Shown piece after piece: positions 17,686 to 24,840 of a stretch of 30,209 nt of DNA (positions within the stretch are counted from its first letter, which is position 1; each line of letters starts with the position of its first letter). Origin of the DNA: Firm-04 sp964479595 (GTDB lineage Bacteria > Bacillota > Clostridia > Oscillospirales > Ruminococcaceae); contig CAYZMU010000014.1 of NCBI GenBank assembly GCA_964479595.1, positions 1-30,209 of the forward strand. The letters run 5' to 3'. The position numbers and the translations under genes are program-made. The notes below the pieces were generated by a model that was given only the letters and a program-made list of their open reading frames with translations, was not told where the DNA came from and did no database searches.

Positions 17686-18776
17686 TACGCTCCCTCCTTT
17701 ACACGCACAATCACGGGCTCGCCGCCCGACGGCGCCCAGACGTTCTCAATATCCGGCGCCATGACGCGAATCGCCGTCTCCTCGCTCGCGATATAGACCA
17801 TATCGTCCTGCTCGCCGACCACCATGGAGCGCAGCTTGAGCCGGTCATTGAGCGCCATGAGCCCGCCCGAAAAGCCCAGAATAATCGAGAACGGCCCCGT
17901 CACCAAAAGGCTTGGGAAGACCGTGCGCAGGTAGGTGTAGAGCGCCTTTTTGTCCGCGTCCATGCCCTCAATCGTCGACCAGAATGGCGCCGCGATGACG
18001 CCCGCCGCCTCTTCCAGCGTAAGCCCCTGTCTGCGCAGCAGGTAGTCCGCGATGTAGGTGATGACCTCCGTGTCGGTCTGCAGCGTGCATTTGTAGCCGT
18101 ACATCTCAATGAACCGGCGGTTGGCGTCGTAGGAGGAAATCTCCCCGTTATGCACAATGGAATAATCCAGCAGCGCGAAGGGGTGCGCGCCGCCCCACCA
18201 GCCCGGGGTGTTTGTCGGGTAGCGCCCGTGCGCCGTCCACGCGTAGCCCTCGTATTCGTCCAGACGGTAGTAGCGCCCGACGTCCTCCGGATACCCGACC
18301 GCCTTGAACGCGCCCATGTTCTTGCCGCTGGAGAACACGTAGGTGCCCTTCAGCTCGCTGTTTATTTTATTGACAATCCGCACGACAAATTCTTTCTCGT
18401 CGAGCTGAAGATGGCGCAGCACCGACTGCAGCGGCGCGACGAAATAGCGCCAGATCATCGGCTCGTCCGTTATCTGCGGCATCTTGCGCACGGGGATTTT
18501 CTCCGACTGCACGATCTCGAAGTACTCCTTGAGGAAAGTTTCGCACTCGCCGCGGCAGTGGCGGTCGTCAAAGAAAATGTGAAGCGCGTAGAAATCGCGG
18601 TAATCCGGGTAAATCCCGTACGCCGCGAAACCGCCGCCCAAGCCGTTGGAACGGTCGTGCATGGGTTTCATGCTCTCAATGATGCTCTCCCCCGTCATGC
18701 GCCGCCCCTCTTTGGATATCACCGCGGAGATGGCGCAGCCCGACGGAATCCGCACCTCGCCCTCCAATGGGATCAT
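17682..18776 (-). CDS. Glutamate synthase class II glutamine amidotransferase subunit
   Basis: The separate amidotransferase (domain 1) of a split glutamate synthase, 364 residues. The catalytic Cys is internal at position 14 (IPSGCAISAVISKEG), so a 13-residue leader must be removed to expose it as an N-terminal nucleophile. Further motifs are MHDRSNGLGGGFAAYG, TAHGRYPTNTPGWWGGAHPF, DYSIVHNGEISSYDANRR and TDTEVITYIADYLL. I chose ATG 18776, nine bases after AAGGAGG; the ATG at 18785 directly touches that SD and the frame's first possible start (18812) has no SD. It is the first gene of the operon, behind a strong promoter and a leader with an attenuator-like hairpin. Confidence 0.92.
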   Translation of the reverse strand: MIPLEGEVRIPSGCAISAVISKEGRRMTGESIIESMKPMHDRSNGLGGGFAAYGIYPDYRDFYALHIFFDDRHCRGECETFLKEYFEIVQSEKIPVRKMPQITDEPMIWRYFVAPLQSVLRHLQLDEKEFVVRIVNKINSELKGTYVFSSGKNMGAFKAVGYPEDVGRYYRLDEYEGYAWTAHGRYPTNTPGWWGGAHPFALLDYSIVHNGEISSYDANRRFIEMYGYKCTLQTDTEVITYIADYLLRRQGLTLEEAAGVIAAPFWSTIEGMDADKKALYTYLRTVFPSLLVTGPFSIILGFSGGLMALNDRLKLRSMVVGEQDDMVYIASEETAIRVMAPDIENVWAPSGGEPVIVRVKEGAY

Positions 18777-18799
18777 TCTGCTCATCCTCCTTACACTGC

Positions 18800-18860
18800 A
18801 AAACAAAGGCATTCACGGTCAGAAAGGGGCACAAAAACCCCGCGCCATGAACGCCTTTGT
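18800..18860 (-). terminator. Leader terminator-like hairpin of the glt operon
   Basis: Minus-strand RNA from 18860-18845 pairs with 18818-18803 over 16 pairs (ACAAAGGC... with ...GCCUUUGU, two or three G-U). The loop holds a smaller GGGG/CCCC hairpin, and UUUU follows or overlaps the stem end at 18803-18800. The U-run is short (UUUGUUUU), so termination strength is uncertain, but the position between promoter and first gene fits an attenuator. Confidence 0.6.
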
Positions 18861-18864
18861 CCAT
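18847..18864 (-). promoter_or_regulatory. ANTAR-type hexaloop hairpin in the glt leader
   Basis: The RNA AUGGAC-AAAGGC-GUUCAU forms a six-pair stem (one G-U) with the hexaloop AAAGGC, A at position 1 and G at position 4. It overlaps nearly the whole 5' arm of the leader terminator (18845-18860), so forming it would prevent termination. It begins about eight bases after the predicted transcript start near 18872. Confidence 0.6.
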
Positions 18865-18878
18865 ACTATACCGCTCCC

Positions 18879-18907
18879 ATTATACCACATTGTCAAAGTT
18901 TTGTCAA
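18879..18907 (-). promoter_or_regulatory. Promoter of the glt-pyrG-purF-glnA-ANTAR operon
   Basis: A perfect consensus: TTGACA (18907-18902), 17 bases ending TGTGG, TATAAT (18884-18879), with an extended -10 TG. Predicted start is near 18872. Confidence 0.92.
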
Positions 18908-19028
18908 GCCTTTGCGCGCCCGCGGCGGCTTTGCGCAGGGTTTCTTCCGCGATTTTGTGAATCCTGACGACATCTCCGCACAAATCGGCGAAGTTTTTAT
19001 ATACTCCTACAAATTGCGTTCAAGGGGC
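18908..19028. other. Divergent intergenic region, upstream part
   Basis: About 120 bases between the -35 boxes of the leftward glt and rightward amtB promoters. Nothing recognisable beyond the two promoters; no clear inverted-repeat operator was found here. Confidence 0.5.
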
Positions 19029-19057
19029 TTGACAGCCGCGGCGTCTTGTGGTACAAT
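19029..19057 (+). promoter_or_regulatory. Promoter of the ammonium transporter-PII gene
   Basis: TTGACA (19029-19034), a 17-base spacer ending TTGTGG, and TACAAT (19052-19057), with an extended -10 TG. The start would fall at about 19064, just before the assembly gap. Confidence 0.88.
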
Positions 19058-19066
19058 GGGCTCGTA

Positions 19067-19166
19067 NNNNNNNNNNNNNNNNNNNNNNNNNNNNNNNNNN
19101 NNNNNNNNNNNNNNNNNNNNNNNNNNNNNNNNNNNNNNNNNNNNNNNNNNNNNNNNNNNNNNNNNN
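19067..19166. other. Assembly gap (100 N) in the amtB leader
   Basis: Exactly 100 N, a conventional scaffold spacer whose true length is unknown. It removes the first part of the amtB leader. The sequence right after it (ending GGTCTTTTT, 19181-19189) could be the 3' half of another hairpin and T-run. Confidence 0.98.
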
Positions 19167-19236
19167 AGCACTCGCGCCGCGGTCTTTTTGCGTGGGCCCA
19201 CGGCTTGAAAATGCGCATTCACGCTGTGACGGACGA

Positions 19237-19252
19237 CGCACAATGGGGTGCG
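19237..19252 (+). promoter_or_regulatory. ANTAR-type hexaloop hairpin in the amtB leader
   Basis: The RNA CGCAC-AAUGGG-GUGCG forms a five-pair Watson-Crick stem with the hexaloop AAUGGG, A at position 1 and G at position 4. Its 3' side (19247-19252) is the beginning of the 5' arm of the leader terminator, so the two folds are mutually exclusive. A partner hairpin upstream could lie in the gap; none is seen in 19167-19236. Confidence 0.6.
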
Positions 19253-19292
19253 GGCGGCTCTGATGGATTCGGAGGCTGCCCGCGCCTTTTTT
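19247..19292 (+). terminator. Leader terminator of the ammonium transporter-PII gene
   Basis: 19247-19258 pairs with 19275-19286 in a continuous 12-pair stem (two G-U), with further pairing in the loop, followed by six T (19287-19292). It ends 43 bases before the start codon and well after the promoter, so it must be regulated or leaky. Confidence 0.85.
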
Positions 19293-19335
19293 GTTCCCGC
19301 CCGGAATGTACAAAGAGATTGGAGGCTTATTCGTT

Positions 19336-21087
19336 ATGGAACTTACCGAAGAACTGTCCGCGGCGATAGAATCCATCGTCAACGACAAAGCGTTCGGCAT
19401 CTGGTATCTTATCGGAGCGGCGCTGGTGTTCTTCATGCAGGCGGGCTTCGCCATGGTGGAGACGGGCTTCACAAGAGCCAAGAACGCCGGCAACATCATT
19501 ATGAAGAACCTCATGGACTTCTGTATCGGAACGCCCATGTTCGTCCTGATAGGCTTCGGGCTCTTCCTCGGGGAGGATATCGCCGGTTTAATCGGCAAGC
19601 CCGGGTTTGACGTATTCACCGCGTACGAGAACTTCAGCTGGTCGGAATTCGTGTTCAACCTCGTGTTCTGCGCGACGGCGGCGACGATTGTGTCGGGCGC
19701 CATGGCGGAACGCACGAAGTTTCTGGCGTACTGCGTGTACTCCGCCGTCATCAGCGCGCTGATTTACCCGATTGAGGCGCACTGGATCTGGGGCGGCGGC
19801 TGGCTGCAGGAACTTGGCATGCACGATTTCGCGGGCTCCTGCGCGATTCACATGGTCGGCGGCATCGCCGCTCTGGTCGGCGCGAAGATCTTGGGGCCGC
19901 GCATCGGGAAATTCACCAAAACCAAGGACGGCGAAATCAAGGTAAACGCCATCCCCGGCCACAACTTAACCATCGGCGCGCTGGGCTGCTTTATCCTGTG
20001 GTTTGGCTGGTACGGCTTCAACGGCGCGGCCTGCACCTCGACAGACCAGCTCGCGTCCGTGTTCCTGACCACTACGGTGGCGCCGGCGGTCGCGACGGTC
20101 ACGTGCATGATCTTTACATGGCTCAAATACGGCAAGCCGGATGTCTCCATGTGCCTCAACGCCTCGCTGGCGGGTCTTGTCGGCGTGACGGCGGGCTGCG
20201 ACGTCGTGGACTGCTTAGGCTCCGCGATTATCGGCATTGTCTCGGGTCTGCTGGTCTGCTTCGGCGTCTGGCTGCTCGATTATAAGCTCCATATCGACGA
20301 CCCCGTGGGCGCTGTGGCGGTCCATATGTTCAACGGCATCTGGGGGACCATCGCGGTCGGGCTCTTTGCCACGGACAGTGTCCCGGGCAACGAGATAAAG
20401 GGGCTCTTCTACGGCGGCGGCTTCTCTCAGCTCGGCAAACAGTGTCTGGCGATTCTTACCGTCGGGCTCTGGACGGCGCTTACCATGACGCTGGTGTTCT
20501 TCATCATCAAGAAAACCATCGGGCTGCGCGCTTCGGAACAGGAAGAAATCATCGGTCTGGACGTCACGGAGCACGGGCTGGTATCCTCTTACGCGGATTT
20601 CGCCCCCTCTATGAACGACGCCTCGGTCTACGGCTACACCAAGGACGACGCCAAGAGCGTCCTGAAAGTGCCGGAGGCGGCGGCGGTGCCGGTGGAGAGC
20701 TACCTGCCTTCTGACGCCGACGCGCCCAAGATGACCAAGGTCGTCTCGGTCTTCAATCAGGAGAACCTGCGCGAGTTTATCAGCGCGATGGAGAAAATCG
20801 GCATTACGGGCATCACGGTGACGAATGTGCTGGGCTGCGGCACGCAGAAAGGCGCGACGGGCTACTACCGCGGAACGCCTGTGGAGGCGACGCTGCGCCC
20901 GAAAGTCAAGACGGAAATCGTCGTCAGCAAGGTGCCGGTCGAAACGGTTATCAAGACCGCGCGCGAGGTGCTCTATACCGGGCATATCGGCGACGGCAAG
21001 ATCTTCATCTACCCTGTGGAGCAGGTCATCAAAGTGCGCACGGGGGCCGCGGGATTCGCGGCGCTGCAGGATGAAGCGGAAACCTGA
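19336..21087 (+). CDS. Ammonium transporter with C-terminal PII domain
   Basis: 583 residues. About 1-413 are an Amt/Rh channel with roughly eleven membrane segments, the twin pore histidines H172 (SCAIHMVGG) and H330 (VAVHMFNGIWG), and D164 in the conserved HDFAGS. After a linker, residues about 466-575 form a PII (GlnB/GlnK) domain: GCGTQKGATGYYRG T-loop start, KVKTEIVV and the B-loop signature TGHIGDGKIFIYPVEQ. The position equivalent to E. coli PII Tyr51 is Val, so canonical uridylylation is not expected; control is probably by ATP/ADP/2-oxoglutarate binding. PII normally plugs Amt from the cytoplasm, so fusion suggests built-in self-regulation. I chose ATG 19336 (GGAGG ten bases upstream) over 19291, which has no SD and only a non-family N-terminal extension. 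Expression follows a leader terminator with an ANTAR-type hairpin. Confidence 0.95.
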   Translation: MELTEELSAAIESIVNDKAFGIWYLIGAALVFFMQAGFAMVETGFTRAKNAGNIIMKNLMDFCIGTPMFVLIGFGLFLGEDIAGLIGKPGFDVFTAYENFSWSEFVFNLVFCATAATIVSGAMAERTKFLAYCVYSAVISALIYPIEAHWIWGGGWLQELGMHDFAGSCAIHMVGGIAALVGAKILGPRIGKFTKTKDGEIKVNAIPGHNLTIGALGCFILWFGWYGFNGAACTSTDQLASVFLTTTVAPAVATVTCMIFTWLKYGKPDVSMCLNASLAGLVGVTAGCDVVDCLGSAIIGIVSGLLVCFGVWLLDYKLHIDDPVGAVAVHMFNGIWGTIAVGLFATDSVPGNEIKGLFYGGGFSQLGKQCLAILTVGLWTALTMTLVFFIIKKTIGLRASEQEEIIGLDVTEHGLVSSYADFAPSMNDASVYGYTKDDAKSVLKVPEAAAVPVESYLPSDADAPKMTKVVSVFNQENLREFISAMEKIGITGITVTNVLGCGTQKGATGYYRGTPVEATLRPKVKTEIVVSKVPVETVIKTAREVLYTGHIGDGKIFIYPVEQVIKVRTGAAGFAALQDEAET

Positions 21088-21121
21088 TATCCTCTATCAT
21101 CTCATTTCCTTACAGGCGGGG

Positions 21122-21148
21122 CCGCGCGGCGCAAAAACCGCGCGGTTT
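21122..21148 (+). terminator. Possible terminator after the ammonium transporter gene
   Basis: CCGCGCGG (21122-21129) pairs with CCGCGCGG (21138-21145) around an A-rich eight-base loop, but only three T follow. Position fits a terminator; the T-run is weak. Confidence 0.5.
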
Positions 21149-21171
21149 CGCTGTGTCTTCGGGAAAACGCC

Positions 21172-21200
21172 TTGCAACGCGCGGGGGAATATGGTATAAT
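21172..21200 (+). promoter_or_regulatory. Promoter of the gene at 21254
   Basis: TTGCAA (21172-21177), 17 bases ending AATATGG, and TATAAT (21195-21200), with an extended -10 TG. A small hairpin (21213-21218 with 21229-21234) lies in the leader, with no T-run. Confidence 0.8.
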
Positions 21201-21253
21201 AAAAGCACCATAGCCCGCCTTCCAAAGCGCGGGCAGGACAGGAGGAAAGGCGC

Positions 21254-21734
21254 ATGTACGAAATCAACCTCAGGATTCAGCGGGAGGACGACCTCTACAG
21301 CCCCTATGACGAGCGGCGGCTGACGCTTCGCGGCGAAGTGGCGGATTATCTGGCGGGGCAGTACAACACCAAGGAGCTGGGCGACGAGATTATTCTCAAG
21401 ATCAAATCCGACGGCCCGCTCTCGTATGAGCGCGTGCGCGCGGCGTTTCGGGAGCTTATCCGGGACTGGGAAATCCGCACCGCGAACCAGCGCAGATTAA
21501 ACGGGATAAAGCAGCTGTGGCTTATCGGGGTGGGCTCGGTGTTTGTCGCGGCGGCGATTCTGCTGGACGGGATATTAAACCCCATTCTCGTGGAGCTTAT
21601 CTCCATTGTGGGCTCGTTCGCGGTCTGGGAGGCCGCCAATATCTGGATTGTGCAGGGGCCGAAAATCCGGCGCGACCGAAAGACCATGAAGGGGCTTGTC
21701 TCCACCAAAATCGTGCTGGACTGCCCGGAGGAGT
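21254..21734 (+). CDS. Membrane protein of unknown function (3' end lost in gap)
   Basis: At least 160 residues; the end is lost in the N gap and the frame beyond it should not be trusted. Residues about 1-88 are a charged, probably cytoplasmic domain (EINLRIQREDDLYSPYDERRL..., ...LSYERVRAAFRELIRDWEIR). Two closely spaced hydrophobic segments follow at about 94-114 and 116-138 (LWLIGVGSVFVAAAILLDG; VELISIVGSFAVWEAANIW), then a basic segment KIRRDRKTMKG. Start supported by AGGAGG eight bases upstream and its own promoter. I do not recognise a named family. It lies between the ammonium transporter and a xylanase with no clear functional link. Confidence 0.75.
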
Positions 21735-21834
21735 NNNNNNNNNNNNNNNNNNNNNNNNNNNNNNNNNNNNNNNNNNNNNNNNNNNNNNNNNNNNNNNNNN
21801 NNNNNNNNNNNNNNNNNNNNNNNNNNNNNNNNNN
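21735..21834. other. Assembly gap (100 N)
   Basis: Exactly 100 N between two convergent genes. It hides the 3' end of the membrane-protein gene and probably the terminator of the GH30 gene, whose stop is only nine bases from the gap. Confidence 0.98.
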
Positions 21835-21843
21835 GGGGCGGTT

Positions 21844-24687
21844 TTACGCCTTGAAAATCGCCCGGATGAAGTTATAGATATGCGCGTGAATGGAGTTGTC
21901 GCCGTGGTAGCCGCCGTTTACGTAGTGCCAGACATGGGGGACGCCGTTGGCGGTGAAGTTGTCGTGATAGCCCTGCGGGGTGGTGTAGACGACCTCGTCA
22001 TTGCTGCCGGCGGTGATGAAGAGCAGCGACGGGGCCTCTTCCTCGCTCGCCCACTTGAAATCGCCCGTCACGCCCGGCGCGGGGCAGACAGCGCCCACAT
22101 AGCCGAAGAGGTCGCCGTGGTGCAGCCCGATGAGCAGCGACTCGCGCCCGCCCATGGAAAAGCCCGTAATCGCGGTGTTTGCCTTGCCGGTCTTGACGGA
22201 GTAGTGCGATTCAATATAGGGCATCAGTTCCTGAATCAGGACGTTTTCGAAGTTGTCGTACGCGGCGTTGTTGGCGTCGTCCATGGCGGTGCAGTCGTCC
22301 TGCGTGTCACTGGAATAGATATAGGGGAAGACGACAATCATTTCCTCCGCGTCGCCCTGCGCGATGGCGTTGCCGATGAGTTCCTGCGTATACATATCGC
22401 CGTTGCCCTTGATAATCATTCTGTCCTCGTTCTCCCAGTAGCCGTGCATGCAGTAGAGAACCGGATATTTTTTCTCTTCGGAGTAGCCCGCCGGCAGCAG
22501 GATGTTGAAATCCTTGTCGCGCTTGCAGATTTCGGAGTAGTAGGTGACTTTCTGCAGCGTGCCGTAGTCCACACCGGGTTTTTCGGAGCGGTCGGATTCC
22601 GCGTCATATTCCTGAACCTGCGCCTCGACCACGGGGGTGTATTCGGACATGGGCCGCATCCCTGTCTCTTCCGGCGGCGTCTGCGGTTCGGGGAAAGCGG
22701 TCTCCTCGCCGATTAGATATCTGGCAAACCAGATGGCGTCCGCGACAGTGACCGCGCCGTCCTGATTGACATCCGCGTAGGTTTCGTCCCACGCGCTGCC
22801 CAAAGCACCCATCGCGGCGCGCTTGCAGAGCGTTAAATCCGCGCCGGTAATCTTGCCGTCGCCGTCAATGTCGCCCAGAGAAGGCTCGGTCGGTCTTTCC
22901 GAAGGCGTGGGCCCCTCAATCACGGTGCCTTCCGGCGCGCCGATGGCCTCGTCCACCGCGAAGGAAAGCTCCTCGCTCTCCGCCTCGACATAGATTTTCA
23001 GCGAGGACGCGCCTTCGGGAATCTCAAACGAGACGTTTTTAAGCTGCGCCCACTCGCCCCGATTCGCCTCGACCTGCGCGATGTTTGCGTATTGCGTCTC
23101 GCCGTCCGCGTCCTTATACTCCAAAGTGAGCTTAAAGACCTCGTTTGCCGCGCCCTCGTCAAAGAAGACGTCCGCGCTGAAGCTGTACGCCGTGCCCGCC
23201 TTGAAAACGCTGGGCAGGGAACGGATGGCGCCGTGCCACGCGGCCGTTCTGCCCGTCACCGCGAGGGATTTCTCGCCCGCGTAGGCGCTGCCCGAGGCGC
23301 TTTCCACAGCCGCGTCGCCGCGTCCGGTCCAGGTGTCGGTGCCGTCCTCAAAGGTGTCGTGGAAGAAGTAGCCGTCCGCGTCGGGTTCTGGCTCCTTGCC
23401 GCCCAGAACGAAAGTGGAGACGGACTGCGCGGGCAGAGACGCCGTAAAGCCGCTGCCGGAGGCGGAAAGCCCGGAAATCTCCGCGTAATTTTCCGTTTCG
23501 GAGGTTCTGTGGCCGGTAATGCTCTCAATCGTTTCGCCGGAGCTTATCGTAAAGCTCTGCTCCATGGCGCTTGTGCTGTAGTTTATCGCGACCACGATAA
23601 TTTCGCCGTCCAAGCCCTGATACGCGGAAATGTACAGGTCCTTTTCCGGCGATTCCGTCGCGTCAATCCGTTTCGCGCCGGGGCGGATGTCTTTGGAGAA
23701 CTGCGCCATGTTCCAGCCGCGCTTGCTGATGACGCCGTCCTCGGTCATCAGCCCGTAGCTGCGGCGGATATACCACCATGTGTAGGCGCTTAAATTCGCC
23801 ACGACCAGCCCGTTGTGGATATTCACGGAGACGTCCAGCGCCTCGGGCCAGCGGTTGGCGGAATTATCGTCGGAATTGGGCACATAGACCTCCGTCATCC
23901 AGAGTTCCTTGCCGCTGTTTTCAAGGTCGGGGAAATCCATCCACCCTCGCTCGGTTCCGTAGAAATGCGTCCCGAAGAGATCGCAGTTGGCCATCGCCGT
24001 TTCGTTGTCGAGTATCTTGCGGTAGAATTTCTGTCCGCCATTGCTCCACGAGGAGCCCTCCGGCGTGTACTGGAAGGATTCGGGCGACATCAGCCGCGTG
24101 CTGGTGATCTGATCGCCGTAATTGACGATGAAGTCGAGCGTTTCGTCGGTGGTCCAGTAGGTCCAATCCTTCGCGTAGTCGGGCTCGTTCTGCACCGAAA
24201 CGGAATAGAGGTCGACCCCCTGATCTTTCATGTACTGCCCGAAATCGTTTAAGTGCTTGGCGTAGGCGCCGTAGTTTGCTTTTGGCAGATGCAGCTTGCC
24301 GTTTTCGCCGCCCGATTCCGCCAGATTCGAGGGCGGTTCCCACGGCGTCGCGAAGACGGTGGCGCCCGCGTCAGAGGCGTATTTCGCGGTGGGCACGGCC
24401 GTGGACCACTGGGAACTATCCGGGTTTACGAAAACACGCAGCATGGTAAGCCCCAGTTCGTTCTCGCCGTTTCCGAACGCCGTTCGCCGCTGCGCGTCGG
24501 TCAGATCCGAGCCGACCCATTCCGGCAGGTTCATCCCGCCGAAGCCGCGAATCGTCTGATACGTTTTCGTCGTGTCAATCACGCAGTCCGCGGCACTCCC
24601 CTCAAGCAGCACGCCCGGCAGCGCGGTCAGAGCCATCGCCCCGCTCAGAACCCCCGCGCCCAGCCGCCGAAGAAGCCTTTTGCTCAT
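21844..24687 (-). CDS. Secreted xylanase-esterase: GH30, CBM22, dockerin, CE1
   Basis: 947 residues. A signal peptide (about 1-32, basic start then hydrophobic, ending EGSA) is followed by a GH30 catalytic domain (about 34-430, glucuronoxylanase-like) with acid/base E168 in SVQNEPD and nucleophile E266 in WMTEVYVP. Then come a CBM22-like xylan-binding module (about 438-582), a type I dockerin (about 604-660, Ca-binding repeats GDIDGDGKITGAD and DVNQDGAVTVAD), a Pro/Glu linker, and a CE1 esterase (about 680-947) with GFSMGG (S844), D897 in AGSND and H928 in GGYHGD. It should cut xylan and remove feruloyl or acetyl groups while docked on a cohesin scaffold. AGGGGGA precedes the ATG. It has its own promoter and lies apart from other polysaccharide genes in the window. 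The exact GH30 subfamily and esterase substrate are inferred. Confidence 0.93.
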   Translation of the reverse strand: MSKRLLRRLGAGVLSGAMALTALPGVLLEGSAADCVIDTTKTYQTIRGFGGMNLPEWVGSDLTDAQRRTAFGNGENELGLTMLRVFVNPDSSQWSTAVPTAKYASDAGATVFATPWEPPSNLAESGGENGKLHLPKANYGAYAKHLNDFGQYMKDQGVDLYSVSVQNEPDYAKDWTYWTTDETLDFIVNYGDQITSTRLMSPESFQYTPEGSSWSNGGQKFYRKILDNETAMANCDLFGTHFYGTERGWMDFPDLENSGKELWMTEVYVPNSDDNSANRWPEALDVSVNIHNGLVVANLSAYTWWYIRRSYGLMTEDGVISKRGWNMAQFSKDIRPGAKRIDATESPEKDLYISAYQGLDGEIIVVAINYSTSAMEQSFTISSGETIESITGHRTSETENYAEISGLSASGSGFTASLPAQSVSTFVLGGKEPEPDADGYFFHDTFEDGTDTWTGRGDAAVESASGSAYAGEKSLAVTGRTAAWHGAIRSLPSVFKAGTAYSFSADVFFDEGAANEVFKLTLEYKDADGETQYANIAQVEANRGEWAQLKNVSFEIPEGASSLKIYVEAESEELSFAVDEAIGAPEGTVIEGPTPSERPTEPSLGDIDGDGKITGADLTLCKRAAMGALGSAWDETYADVNQDGAVTVADAIWFARYLIGEETAFPEPQTPPEETGMRPMSEYTPVVEAQVQEYDAESDRSEKPGVDYGTLQKVTYYSEICKRDKDFNILLPAGYSEEKKYPVLYCMHGYWENEDRMIIKGNGDMYTQELIGNAIAQGDAEEMIVVFPYIYSSDTQDDCTAMDDANNAAYDNFENVLIQELMPYIESHYSVKTGKANTAITGFSMGGRESLLIGLHHGDLFGYVGAVCPAPGVTGDFKWASEEEAPSLLFITAGSNDEVVYTTPQGYHDNFTANGVPHVWHYVNGGYHGDNSIHAHIYNFIRAIFKA

Positions 24688-24737
24688 AAAAATCCCCCTA
24701 TCTTTTGCCGCAAAGCGGTGTATACATACCTATTTTA

Positions 24738-24767
24738 ATCTTACCACAAAATCTTCGGATTTGTCAA
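24738..24767 (-). promoter_or_regulatory. Promoter of the GH30-CE1 gene
   Basis: TTGACA (24767-24762), an 18-base spacer ending TTGTGG, and TAAGAT (24743-24738), with an extended -10 TG, about 50 bases before the start codon. Confidence 0.82.
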
Positions 24768-24800
24768 GGAAAATTCGCAGATTCACCGCAAAAAACGCAG

Positions 24801-24830
24801 AAAAAGGCAGCGCCCCGAAAGGACGCCGCC
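24801..24830 (-). terminator. Terminator after the gene at 24841
   Basis: On the minus strand GGCGGCGUCC pairs with the arm ending CGCUGCC in about ten pairs (two G-U), and five T follow (24805-24801). It lies just past the stop codon of the 292-residue protein. Confidence 0.82.
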
Positions 24831-24840
24831 CGAAAAGTTT

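Noticed and set aside
18891..18896. A second TTGACA nearer to the glt -10 box
   Set aside because: It is only six bases from TATAAT; the TTGACA at 18902-18907 has the correct 17-base spacing.
19191..19202. Perfect palindrome CGTGGGCCCACG in the amtB leader considered as an operator
   Set aside because: It is downstream of the predicted transcription start, has no second copy in the window and no known regulator matches; mentioned only as part of the leader.
18150..19208. Open frames running through the N gap at 19067-19166, including 19020-19751 on the minus strand
   Set aside because: The gap is of unknown length, so frame continuity across it is meaningless, and the flanking translations match nothing.
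19261..19277. Hairpin with loop AUGGAUU at the tip of the amtB terminator considered as the ANTAR hexaloop
   Set aside because: The loop has seven bases in the best pairing; the upstream hairpin with loop AAUGGG has a clean five-pair stem and an exact hexaloop matching the other two leaders.
21835..21877. Continuation of the 21254 membrane protein beyond the second gap
   Set aside because: The frame after 100 N is arbitrary, and this stretch is the 3' end of the GH30-CE1 gene on the other strand.
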